A stretch of 64,000 nucleotides of DNA from Piscicola geometra (lineage: Eukaryota; Annelida; Clitellata; Hirudinida; Piscicolidae), in assembly GCA_943735955.1 (NCBI GenBank), contig OX030957.1, positions 8,453,844-8,517,843 of the forward strand, written 5' to 3'. A program made the position numbers and the translations under genes. Under the pieces are notes generated by a model. It saw nothing but the letters and a program-made list of their open reading frames with translations. It was not told the DNA's origin and made no database searches. Numbering within the stretch: position 1 is the first letter of the stretch; each line of letters opens with the position of its first letter. Shown piece after piece: positions 29,224 to 55,400 of this stretch.

Positions 29224-31105
29224 CTAGAGGATCTGCACCTGCTTGAAGTAGCGGGGGTGGATGCATCCAGTGGCGTCTCCTGCAGACAAGATGACGTTGT
29301 TGTTGCTCCTGAAGAACCTTAGGCCCTCTGTGTGGTGAGTGAAGCGCTATATGATAAATATATAATAAGGGTGATGATGATGATGGTGAAGGTAATGATG
29401 ATGATGGTGAAAGTGATGATGATGATGCCGGTGATAATGATGACGAGGATGACGATGATAGCGATAATGATAATCAAGATGACAAGAATGCAAAACAACC
29501 GATCGATCAGTGTTCCCAAATAATGTAGTTAAACGATGGTAATCTTGCTAAACTCTCTGTGTCATAAATGTTTGAGAAAAAGTAATCAGACCACGTATGA
29601 CATAGAGAGATAGTTATAATAATTGTTAGAGCTGTTCCACGATTAAAAATGTTAAACGCCGTTAATCGTTCGATTAAAAATTGTAATCGTGTGTTAATCG
29701 TCTCTTAACGAAATGTTTTTAGCATATTTGACATTAGTATAAAATAGTAGTTACAATTTTTTTTCTTCAAAAATTTAATAGAAGTTCATAAGAATTTATT
29801 TATAAAAGTATTCTAAATTAAAGAAAAAAAATTTAACCCATAAATGATAGAAAATTCAACTGTCACACATCCTTTTTGAGCCAGTTACTCAAGCAACCAA
29901 GTTTTTCAACACAAGTTGGATCTAATGAGACTCTTTTCTTGCTAACTATGTGTCCTGACAAGCTGAATAAAAGTTTACATGGAACTGTACTTGCATGAGA
30001 TGACAAGTAGTTTCTTGCCAGTTTCTCAAGAGCCGGATATGCCCCTTCGTGTTGAATCCACTAAACAAGAGAACAACTCTCAAAGCCTACTTCAGATTCT
30101 GTTATAATATAACGGAAGCTGAAGTAGACTTTAAATGTTCAATAGTTTTACATGCAATTTGTCACTTTACACAAGAAATATGCACTTCAAAAGATGATCC
30201 AGCTTAGGTCATTCGTTTCCCTCAAAAAATGTCTTTCCAAATCGGAACAGAGAATTAATCATCCAAATACTCAATGGTTAAAAATTGCCATATCATTAGA
30301 CCCCCGATTTAAACATTTAAAATGTTTCCAAAAAATGAAAAAGTTAAAAAACTATAAGAAGAAAAAACCTCAAAAACCATACAGCCTTTACCAAACAAAA
30401 GACTACGAACATATGTAACTTCAGATTCTGAAGATGAAGATAAACGCATAAGAAAATTTTAAGCATTAATTTTTTTTATTGCGTTAAAATATTTAACGTC
30501 GTTAAAGGATTAACGCATTAATCGAAAGTTAACGTAGATTAAAGAACAAAACTATTAATTACTATAAATTAAAAAATTAAATATTAAAAAATAATAAATA
30601 AACAAATTATATAGTGAAATTGAAGGTAGATCTACCATCGAGGCAGAGTTGCAGGTCGATGTGGATGATCACTTGGGAGGAGGTCCTGTAGCCTGGAGTG
30701 GAGTGGAGTGGAGTAGAGAGGAGTGGAGTGGAGTGGAGAGGAGTGGAGTGGAGTGGAGAAGAGTGGAGAGGAGTGGAGAGAAGTGGAGTGGAGTGGAGAG
30801 AAGTGGAGTAGAGAGGAGTGGAGTGGAGTGGAGTGGAGGAAGGCAAGGAATTTTTGGTTTTTTTTGTGTGTACTCATCTACATTAAAAGCTCATGATGAT
30901 GATGATGATACATGTATGTATTATCTTAATTATATTGAACGATATTTAAATCTTCGACGTGATCTTTAGCATTTTAACTGCCCATCATCATCATCATCAT
31001 CCCCATCATAATCATTATTGTTATCATCATCATCATCATCATCATCATTATTATTATCATCATCATCATCATCATCCTCACCATCATCATCACCATCATC
31101 GTTAC

Positions 31106-31140
<35 letters not shown>

Positions 31141-31165
31141 CCATCATCATCACCATCATCATCAC

Positions 31166-31206
<41 letters not shown>

Positions 31207-33057
31207 CAAACCTGAAAGGACTTGCTCGGAGCCTGGAAGTCCTGCGCAAAAGTGAATGTGTTGTCTGTGCATTCTGGAGAGGCCCTATGCAGGAGATGAT
31301 GATGATGATGGAGATGATGATAATGATGATGATGGAGATGATGATGATGATGGAGATGATGATAATGAATATAACTCCAAGTTCCCTTTTTTTATTCGAG
31401 GTCATCATAATCACCACTATCATCATCATCATCAACCTCACCACCACCACCTTCATCATCATCATCAACAACCTCACCACCTTCATCATCATCATCATCA
31501 ACCTCACCACCACCACCTTCATCATCATCATCATCAACCTCACCACCACCACCTTCATCATCATCATCATCAACCTCACCACCACCACCTTCATCATCAT
31601 CATCACCACTATCATCATCATCAACCTCACCACCTTCATCATCATCATCATCATCATCATGATTTGACCTCTTTTTGGATGCTTTTCCAGGCGTGCAGCG
31701 TGGTTCCATGCAGCACGTGTGGTGCTTGCTCACTCTTCACTATTTCCTCCAGTTCCAAATCTGGAACCTACAGTTTTGTTGTTGTTGTTGTTGTGACTTT
31801 TTGAGGGTATTGAAAAACTATTATTAGTATTATTTATATAATTGAACTATTATTTCCAATCATTCTATTATTTTTTTAAAATAATTAAATCTTTCCCTTT
31901 TAAAATTATTCAATCTTTTAGTTTTGAAAAAATTAAATCTTTTATTTTTGAAAAAATTAAATCTTTTATTTTTGAAAAAATTAAATCTTTTAATTTTTAA
32001 ATAATTAAATCTTTTAGTTTTTAAATAATTAAATCTTTTAGTTTTTAAATAATTAAATCTTTTAGTTTTTAAATAATTAAATCTTTTAGTTTTTAAATAT
32101 TTAAATCTTGTAGTTTTTAAATAATTAAATCTTTTAGTTTTTAAATAATTTAATCTTTTAGTTTTTAAATAATTAAATCTTTTAGTTTTTAAATAATTAA
32201 ATCTTTTAGTTTTTAAATAATTAAATCTTGTAGTTTTTAAATAATTACATATATTTTTAGTAAGAGATAAATAGAAAGCAATCTGAAGATGTTCAGCTTT
32301 GACAACTGCTATACCTCGAGTGACCATGAAGCTATTATGGGTTATATGCCACTATAATAATGCTCATGATGATGATAGTGATGATGATGATTATGATAAT
32401 GATGATTATGATAATGATGATTATGATAATGATGATTATGATAATGATGATTATGATAATGATGATTATGATAATGATGATTATGATAATGATGATTATG
32501 ATAATGATGATTATGATAATGATGATTATGATAATGATGATGATGATGATTATTATTATCATTATTTCACCTCAATGCTGTGACCCTGGGAAGCTTTTAT
32601 TTTCATCCTTCCATCTTCTCCTGTCACCATCTCAAACCTCTTCTTTTCATTCTCTTCTATTACTTGCTGGATCTTTTCCAAGGAGACATTCCTGAAGGAT
32701 TCGTGCTTTAGGAGGTCCTCTAAGAGCACAAAACCATCTGCATTTAATGAATTTTTGAAACTAAAGATTTATAATTGTAAATGGATTTTAAATTATTCAA
32801 AAGTGTTGATGATTGAAGAACTGACATCTGCTCCAAAGGCCTATACAGACTACATAGGGCCTTCACAAACTACATAAGCCTTACGTCATAAGGCCTATGA
32901 CATAAGCTAGTCAGCTAAGCTGCATTGCAACTTCTAAAATCTAGTAATTGAAAATAATGCATTTAATACCAGATGACATTTCCAATCCACTTTTTGCAGC
33001 GCCATGTCTCAGAATCCAGCTCAGCTTTTTAGAAATTTGCACTAATTTTTTATCCAT
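29224..33057 (-). CDS. TRPT1: tRNA 2'-phosphotransferase (TRPT1/Tpt1/KptA), complete
   Basis: Removes the 2'-phosphate left at tRNA splice junctions, using NAD. Six exons in phase: 32970-33057, 32571-32737, 31669-31767, 31212-31284, 30636-30692, 29224-29327. Product 195 residues, which is the usual core size. Matches are LSWILRHGAAKSGLEM, DGFVLLEDLLKH, ASQGHSIE, PHVLHGTTLHAWKSI, GLSRMHRQHIHFCAGLPGS, YRTSSQVIIHID and GLRFFRSNNNVILSAGD, all in family order. The active-site pair Arg17-His18 and the late Arg145 are present. The Arg before the ASQGHS motif (Arg69/71 in bacterial and yeast enzymes) is Lys77 here. Introns are made almost wholly of microsatellites plus a hAT remnant. Divergent from IVNS1ABP with about 1.4 kb between starts. 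Confidence 0.93.
29627..30545 (-). mobile_element. hAT transposon remnant with inverted internal segment
   Basis: Starts TAGAGCTGTTCCACGATTAA, the inverse of the right end of 35915-37057. The minus strand codes for a hAT dimerisation-domain piece (YPALEKLARNYLSSHAS, VSKKRVSLDPTCVEKLG) at 29869-30061. The neighbouring part, about 30110-30460, carries ISLDPRFKHLKCF on the plus strand, although this part normally precedes the dimerisation domain on the same strand. The outer 5' end is again in minus orientation. Compared with 35915-37057, the inner segment is flipped. It lies in the last TRPT1 intron. Confidence 0.8.
30693..30842. repeat. GGAGTGGAGTGGAGA minisatellite at TRPT1 splice site
   Basis: Tandem GAGTG/GAGAG units. 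On the minus strand the array (CTCCACTCCAG) forms the intron end directly before the exon 30636-30692. Confidence 0.9.
30980..31206. repeat. (TCA)n/(TCACCA)n microsatellite
   Basis: Some 225 bases of ATC repeats in a TRPT1 intron, ending 5 bases from the donor of exon 31212-31284. Apparent His-, Ser- and Met-rich frames are artefacts. Confidence 0.93.
31295..31660. repeat. Compound GATGATG / (CATCATCACCACCACCTT)n arrays
   Basis: A GATGATGATGGA block at 31295-31368, then about ten 30-40 base units of CTCACCACCACCACCTTCATC at 31398-31660. The second array ends 8 bases from the donor of TRPT1 exon 31669-31767. Confidence 0.9.
31875..32247. repeat. 24-bp array (AATTAAATCTTTTAGTTTTTAAAT)n
   Basis: About fifteen units in TRPT1 intron 2. 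The 24-base period leaves a minus-strand frame open (YLKTKRFN repeats), which is not a gene. Confidence 0.93.
32370..32556. repeat. 15-bp array (GATGATTATGATAAT)n
   Basis: About twelve near-perfect units, ending about 15 bases from the donor of TRPT1 exon 2. Confidence 0.93.
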
Positions 33058-33656
33058 GACTGTGAAAAGATTATAAGTTCCTTAACGAATCTTATTTCCT
33101 TGATAATATTAATTCTTGAACAAATTTATGAAACAAATATTATTTTTTATCTTGAAATGAAAAAAATATTATAAAAAGTCTTGCTTTTTAGAAAAACTTT
33201 GTGTTGAACAAGAAGGCACTAGTATTGCGTAAAACAACCATGCCTTCAAAAAACTTAAAACTAAAAGTTAATTGTCTTATTTAGTTAGTTTAGTAGAATT
33301 CTTTTTAAACAAGTTAAGGATTCAATTATTTAAAATTAAACATTTACTAATGATTAAATAAATCAAACATTATTTTCATAGTTTTAGAACCTTAACACAA
33401 ATATTTACATATAGTATATATGTATATACTATATATAGTACTCAACTTTAGTAACTAAAGGTATATGACTTTATGTATATGTCCTAACCATAGATATCCT
33501 ATAAACAACAAGTTGTATATATATACATTATATACTATATCTATGGTCATAACAAATATGAACGAATTTTCTTCTTTTTAAAATTCCATAGTACTGTTTT
33601 ACACAAAAATATAAAAACCCAGCACTGCATGAAAATTGAAAATGTCAAAGAACAAC

Positions 33657-33687
<31 letters not shown>

Positions 33688-34489
33688 TAACATCCTTAAC
33701 GACTTCAATTTGTTTTAAAATCAACTAACTCACTATTCTACATTTGTATTGGTTTCTTTTAAATCGCCATCCATGTTCGGAGTCAGAAAGCATCATGCCC
33801 GATGTCTTGGAGACTTTTATTATAAAAGTTTTACATGAAAAAAAATTTATCGAAAAAACATTATTTTTTTATATACATATTTTTTTAAACTTTTAAATTT
33901 AAAGTATTTGAATGAAATAGATTTTTATTTATTTTAACTTAAAATTTGTAAGCTTGTAAAGGATTTTTCTAAAAGTATTCGCCCAAAAAATATTCAAGGA
34001 AGGTATTTTTTCAATCTTTTTTTCCATTAATTGCCACAAACACATATAAAAATGAAATAACTTTCTGGCTTTAAGAATGCCATAATTTATAGAAGTATGC
34101 ACACCTATAATAATTTTTGCTCTTATGTATACATATGTGGAAATCTTTATATTCTTGAGAATGAGGGAAATAAGTTGTATTTGTATTCTTCTTTCCACCC
34201 TTGCTGAGTGGTTTGCTGGAAAGTATGCCTGGGTAAAAGTAGACATATTTAATTCAATGAATAAGTTTAAAAAAAAATAATTTCACATTTTCAATAAATA
34301 AAAAATATAATTTATCATTAATAAAAATCTCTTATAAACTACTTAATTTATTATTTTCAACTCTCCACCACCACCTCCAGAAGGTATACAGGCATTTTAA
34401 AGTGCCCAAAAAGTGACAACTCAAAATCAACTCAGGAAAGCTTCACAAACCACTATAGTCATCACCCCTCTTCCATACAAGCCACCAAA
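33058..34489. other. Divergent intergenic region TRPT1/IVNS1ABP
   Basis: AT-rich. An interrupted inverted pair around 33405-33545 (ACATATAGTATATATG, TATATACTATAT, TATAGATATCC and matching ATATATACATTATATAC, CTATATCTATGGTC) could form cruciforms. (AAT)n is at 33653-33686. Just upstream of IVNS1ABP, CACCTCCAG at 34371-34379 looks like a splice acceptor, so 34380-34489 is probably 5' UTR. Confidence 0.45.
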
Positions 34490-48188
<13,699 letters not shown>

Positions 48189-49467
48189 AGATCTCACAAC
48201 ATGCCTTATGATCTAATTTTGCTCACAATCTGCTTCTTCTCCTTCTTTTTCTTTCCTCCGCCATTACTTTCGATTCTCACTCGCACTTCCTCACCATATT
48301 TTCAATTCGTGATTTCAACATTGCTTGAGTGTCGTTTTCAAGTTGAAACTCCCACATATTCTGTGGTCTAGCTAACTAACTCGTTTTCAAAATAGTTTTT
48401 AACTGCGTTTTAACCCTCATGCCAACACTATTGGACATACTTTTATTTAAGCTGTGTTTTTAACGATATTTCAAGGTTATTTTTGTGAAATATGAAATTC
48501 TTGTAATATATAGAATATTAAAATGAAATATGTCATGGAATATAAGACTTCTGTTTACTATTCCAATTGTGTATATTTTGTTTCTGAATATGCTTCAAAT
48601 GAATTTACTACTTTTTAAATATATTTTCTACCCGAGTTTATTATTTAATTTTTCTTCTCTTCATCACAAGTCTCAGCTGCGTGTGAATAGGGTTTGTATT
48701 TAATGCCTTGAGTGAGTTTGTATCTTTTATACTGTTTAATTAATACTTTGAGTTTTATTTTTCAAAGATTTAACAAGTTTACATTTTTCAATGGTTTGTA
48801 TTTTATAAATATTTTTACGATGCGTTTATTGAATGGCCTGATTAAAAACAAATCTAAAAATGAAGATTTCAAGAAAGCTTTACTCACAAAAGTATTTTGC
48901 ACCTATTTGAAAATCCGTTGGTATTTATAGAGAATCTAATAGTCTATAATAAAAGTAACGAAATTTGTGTTTTGTTTCAACAAAAGAATAATTAAAAATT
49001 CATTTCAGAATTATTTTAAATTCAAGTTTTCGCTATCTCAAAGAGATTTATTACTCCATATAACCGATAATCACAACTAACACATTTTTATTAATAATTG
49101 GAAATATTTATTTTCTAAAATATTATAATAATTGACAAAAGATTTTTCATCTTTTACTTATTTAAACTAACTCATGAAAATATTCGGAAGAAATATCTTA
49201 GTCTTTTGTATTACTATTTCCTTTCTTTTCCCTCGTTTCTTTTTTAGTTTTTAAAAAAAAGGTTAGTTTCATAATTCCTTTACAACTTCAATAATTAATA
49301 AACTTACCCAATTTTTTTTAACTTTTGTTATTTAACTTTTTTATCTAACTTTTGAAGACGTCACGTCTTCAAGTGAAATCATATAGTTTTTATAATTTTA
49401 ATCTCCTAAAAAAATTTATCATTTAATTATTAAATGAAAAATATTTAATCTAATTCACAGTTTCAGA
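48189..49467. other. IVNS1ABP 3' flank and upstream region of the IF gene
   Basis: AT-rich, no coding segment. CTAATTCACAG at 49449-49459 is a good splice acceptor just before the IF start codon, so the IF gene probably has a non-coding first exon upstream. Confidence 0.45.
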
Positions 49468-52400
49468 ATGCTCAAACCGACACAACCTTCCAAACGGGTT
49501 TCTAGCACCCAATCGAAAGTAAGTGACATGGAAGATGGCTCTGCAGCTCTGAACAGTTACAGATCCACTATTTCTCCCAGAAACCTCATCATCCAGAGAG
49601 GCAACTATAATTCAGAGAATGTAACCACCATGCAACGGTTGGTGTTGCTTGCTGTGAATGTTTAGTTTGTAATTATTATAAATTATAATATAATTTATAA
49701 TATATAATAATATAATATTCTAAAAATAAGAATTGTCGTTTTCATATAGCGCCTGAGACGTAGTTGATGCGCGCAAAATATAATATAAAAGTTATAATAT
49801 TTTTTGTATATAAAACAGTATTTAAACAAATTGCAAATTTTTCTAACGCATTAAAGTACAGTAGCAAAAAACTCACAGTTAAGCGTAAATAATATTCAAA
49901 AAACCACAAAAGCACAATGAAATCTCCAATACAGAAGAATGTCAGGTTTGCAGGGCTCTTTGCTGACTGCCTCAATGACCTCCCTGTCACTGCTGTCCTC
50001 CAGTGGTATGAACACTGTCAAGCAGTGCAGTGACAAGGGAAAGAGGGATATGCAGGATCTGAATGAAAGGTTGGTGGGTGGGTGATGTGGGTAGTTGCTT
50101 GGGTGGGTTGTGGTGATGGTGGGGATGATGATATTTCAATTAAATGTTTGGTGGATGTTGTGGGGGATGGTGGTAGTGGTAATGTTGATGATGATGGTTT
50201 GGATGGTGTGGATGAAAATGGTGGTGGTAGTGATGAGGATGGTGGTAATTGGATAATAATGATGGTATTGAAGATCATAATGATGATGATGGTATTTAAG
50301 GTGATGATGATGATAATGATGGAATAGCATTGAGCTCATCGAAACAACTTTTTGTTTTAAAAATTATTTGTGAATACATCTGAATATTAAAACGTATAAA
50401 TATTAAAATTAAAAACTTACTTGTCGAAAAAGGCTAAAAGTCACAAATATCACAAGTAATGCTTTCGATCGACTAGAAGCTATCTTTGTACAATACAGGC
50501 ATTGAGACATATTTAAAAAAGCGGAAAGAGCAGAAATTGAAGACTGTGAATACATCTTAAAATTAATATTAAAGCAATAAAACATTCGAAATGTTCAAGT
50601 TTCTCTTGTTGTTTTCAAAATATTTATATTTATAAAAAAAAGTTTCTAAACGAGCTTTTGTTTCGACAAGTTAAATGCATACCGTGATGATGATGGTATT
50701 GAAGATGATAAGGATGATGATGATGGCAGATGCAATGAAGGATTCTTAAGGACACTCTCAATCATGAGACCCATTGGCTGTGTATTAACTCGAATGATCG
50801 GCAAAAATCGATTCATCGATTTTAAAATTTCATAATTTTCCCGTCAAATACATCAATTCAATCCCCAAATAGTCGCAAATAAGGATGATGGTGCCAATTA
50901 TGATAGTGTTCATGATGACAATGAGGATGATGGTGCATGATGATGAGGATGATGATGGTGATAACTTTTATGCTGAGGATGACAATGATGAGGATGATGA
51001 TGGCACGACAGACTGGCTTGCTACATAGAGAAGGTGAGGTTTTTGGAGGCTCAAAACAACAAGCTGATCGAGGAACTCACCAGACTGAAGACCAAGTGGG
51101 GAAAAGAGACTAGTCAGGTGGTGGTGATGATGATGATGGTGGTGGCGGTGGCGATGGTGATGATGGTGGTGGCAATGATGCGGACGATGGGAATCTTACA
51201 CACCCATCTCAAAAGCACTCACCATCCCACCAACTAACCATCCCAAAAGCACTCACCATCCCACCAACTAACCATCCCAAAAGCACTCACCAACCAACCA
51301 ACTAACCATCCCAAAAGCACTCACCATCGCACCAACCAACCATCGCATTCAAACAAACGCACGCTGATGCACGCATGCACGCAGGTGAAGGAGATGTACC
51401 AGGCGGAGGTGGACACGGCACGGAGGCTGCTGGACGAGGCGGCCAGGGAGAAGGCTCGACTCGAGATCAAGGTCGCCTCAGTGCAGGAGGGCAGTCAGGA
51501 GGTTTCCATGAGGTTGTTTGGGGGGGGGGTTTGTTAGGGGGGGGGTTTTGGTGGTGGAAGGGGGTTTTGGTGGTGGAAGGGGGGTTTGTTGGTGGGGGGT
51601 TTTGGTAGTGGAAGGGGGGTTTGTTGGGGGGGGTTTTGGTGATAGAAAGGGGGGTTTGTTGAGAAGGGGTTTTGGTGGTGAAAGGGGGGTTTGTTGGGAA
51701 GTGGTTTTGGTGGTGGGAGCGAGGTTTGTAGGAGGTGGGGGTCGTGGTTGGTTATTTTTGTTGGTGGCTCAGGGTGTTGGGTGTTTTTGGTGGGCGGATT
51801 GTTTTTTTGACGGGGCTGTTGGTGGTGATGGTGTTGGTGTTGTTGATGTTGTTGAAGTTACCATTATTGTTGTGGCATAACAGCGGCACTTGGAACCCTT
51901 ATTGCAAACACACCCTCAAGGCTCGACGAGTCGAACAAACAGCTGCTACTGCTGAAGGAACTGGTCGAGAAGCAGAACAAGCAGCTGTCTGACTACGAGG
52001 CAGAGGCGGCTGCCATGCGCCGACGCTTCGATGGATTTGAAGTCGACAAGCAGAACGACAAGAAAATCATCGCTGAGCTGCAAGGAAGTCTAAACAGTGC
52101 TCGTAATGTAAGGGGTTGCTTCTTGTTATATCTTCAACACCTATCCCATTCCTTCATCACAACTCATCCATCCATCACCTTTTACTACTTATCCCATCAC
52201 TTTTTCTCCATCCATTCCCCACACTATCCACCCCCTCCCTTTCACTACCCATCCCATCCCTCCAACTCACCGCATTTCATAATTTCTTATCCACTCCATC
52301 CCTCATCCATCCGTCCTTCCACCTCACAACCCATCCACCTCACAACCCACCCACCCCTCAACCACTCCACCACCAGGACCTGGACCAAGAGACGCTGTGG

Positions 52401-55400
52401 CACATCGATGCAGAGTACCGGAGACAAAGTCTTGAGGAGGAGCTGCTCTTCTTGAAGGAGATACACGCCCAAGAGATGAAGGAGTTGGCCGCCCTTGCCT
52501 ACAGGTGGTGGTGGTGGTGGTTGGTGGTGGTGACTGTTGGTGGTTATGGTTGGTGGTGGTGGTGGTGGTGGTAGTAGTGGTGGTGGTGGTTGGTGGTAGT
52601 GGTGGTTGGTGGTGGTGGTGGTGGTGGTGGTGGTTGGTAGTGGTGGTGGTGGTGGTGGTGGTAGTTGTGGTGGTGGTAGTGGTGGTAATGGTGGTAGTAG
52701 TTGCAGAAGCATCAGTAGTGAACGGGTAACTGATTGTGTAACGACTCTTGGCTCGAGCAATGGTTCTAGGTTCATCATCATCATCACCTCCATCACTACC
52801 AACATCATTATCAACTCAATCATCATCATCACCACCAGCATCCCCACCATCACCACCACCACCGCCGCAGGGACTCGACAGCTGAGAACAGGGAGTACTG
52901 GCGCAGTGAAATGGGCGAGGCGCTGCGCGACATCCAGAACCTCTACGATGAGAAGCTCGCTTCGATGAAGGCCGAGATTGAGATCTTCTACGGCAGGAAG
53001 GTGTTGAGAGAGGGGTCGAAGGTGCTGGAATAATAAATCAAATGCTTTATCTGAAGGTGATGGGTTGAAGGCCAATCATGCTTCACTGACTACTCCATTG
53101 CCACAGCTGCACTGGCCACTCCACATTAACCACCAGCAACAACTTCACGGACCACACCACCAACCAACCAATGACGACAACAGCTTTACTGACCCCTCCA
53201 CCTTAACGACCAACAACCACCATTCAGAACAAACAAACCACCACTAATGACCAACAACCACCATTCAGAACAAAAAAAACCACCATTAACCATAACAACC
53301 ACCATTCAGAACAAACAAACCATCACTAACGACCAACAACAACCACCAAAAACACACGCACACAGACACCACCACCACCACCTCATCCCACATCAACAGC
53401 TGCAGGACCTGAAGACAGGCTCGTCGAGACAGGCGATGGAGGCGACGCACTGCAGGGAGGAGAACAAGAGACTGCAGCACCAGATCTCCGAACTCAAGGA
53501 CCGCTACAACCACCACGAAGCCAAGGTTCATGATACTGATGATGAGAATACTATTAAAGAGAATAATTATAATGATGTAAATAAGCTAAGGTTAATAATA
53601 AGAATAATAACAATGAGCCAACGATAATAATAATTATTATAGCGACTATCGTTTTGCACATCAGACGAGCCACCTAGCGAGAGACCTGGAAGTCTCAAAG
53701 AGAGATGCTGAGGGGAGGGAGAGGGAACTGGCGCGAGAGAATGAGGATTTGAAGGGGGAGGTGGTTAGGTCGAAGGCTGAACTGGAGTCGATGTTGTTCG
53801 AGCTGCAGTCGATTGTGGACGCCAAGCTGGGACTTGAGCTCGAGATCGCAGCCTATCGGAAGCTCTTGGAGGTGGAAGAAGGAAGGTGTGTTGGTGTGCT
53901 TGGAGGTGGAAGAAGGAAGGTGTGTTGGTGTGGTTGGAGGTGGATGGGTGTGTTGGTGTGGTTGGAGGTGGGTGGGTGTGTTGGTGTGGTTGGAGGTGGG
54001 TGGGTGGGTGTGTTGGTGTGGTTGGAGGTGGGTGGGTGGGTGTGTTGGTGTGGTTGGAGGTGGGTGGGTGGGTGTGTTGGTGTGGTTGGAGGTGGATGGG
54101 TGTGTTGGTGTGGTTGGAGGTGGATGGGTGTGTTGGTGTGGTTGGAGGTGGGTGGGTGTGTTGGTGTGGTTGGAGGTGGGTGGGTGTGTTGGTGTGGTTG
54201 GAGGTGGGTGGGTGGGTGTGTTGGTGTGGTTGGAGGTGGGTGGGTGTGTTGGTGTGGTTGGAGGTGGGTGGGTGTGTTGGTGTGGTTGGAGGTGGGTGGG
54301 TGTGTTGGTGTGGTTGGAGGTGGGTATGTGTTGGTGTGGTTGGAGGTGGGTGGGTGGGTGTGTTGGTGTGGTTGGAGGTGGGTGGGTGGGTGTGTTGGCT
54401 TGTGTTGTAAGTTGTTTGTAACGGCTTGAGCAATGGTTAATGGTACTAGGTTCGAGTGCAAGCGATGCCCTAGCAACTCATCTTCAGCATCAAACCACGC
54501 AGAGGCAGTCTGAGGAGCGTGGTGGATGGCTCCGACGACGGTGAAAACGTCTTCAGCAGCAGTGTTCTGCCCTCTTTCTACTCCAACTCTTTCTCTACTG
54601 CAGCCTCTGTCGCCGACCATCCCACAGGTTCGAGTGATCTTCGCCGTTGACTTCTCGCCATCTCTCGCTCGATTAATCAATCACCTTGCCATCACCTACA
54701 ACCACCGACAGAAGTCCGCCTACCTCAGCTGGTGAAGGGTGAGATGACAGCGAAGACAAGTTACCAGAAAAGCGCCAAGGGCTCCGTCTCGGTGGCCGAA
54801 TGCGCCTCTGACGGCTCGTACATCGTCGTCGACAACACCAGTCGCAAAGTTCGCGCGTTGCATGGCTGACACGTCTTTGACAAAATGGCCAACGCTTTAC
54901 TTAACAAAATAGATTTAATTTATTCTAAAATCTGTTGTATTTATGTCGAGTGGTTATTGCTATGTGATGTATGAGTTGATGATGATGATTGTTATGATGG
55001 TGATAATGATGGCAACGATGATGATAATGACGATGACGATGATGATCATATCTGACTGGATGGATGCATTGCAAGCAGATGGAGAACCTGGCTGGTTGGA
55101 AGGTGCTCAGACTGCTGCAGAACAACAAGAAGGTCGAGTTCGTCTTCCCTGACGGCGCATCTCTGCAGGCAGCTTCCAGTCTCAAGGTTCCCCTCCCGTG
55201 CCATCCCATCTCCCGCCCCATCCAAGCATCCTATTGCTCTCATCCAATTGCTTCATTCAATCATCCCATTTCTTGATCCAATCATCCCATCCATTTATCC
55301 CATCCCATCCATTTATCTCATCCCATCCATTTATCCCATCCCACCCCCATACAAGCACACCACTCCTACCACCACGTCCACTCTCTTCTCTACCACCTCC

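Noticed and set aside
53749..54680. Trp/Cys/Gly/Val-rich and His/Thr/Pro-rich frames
   Set aside because: Read-through of the junction-derived minisatellite downstream of the IF donor at 53885 and its reverse strand.
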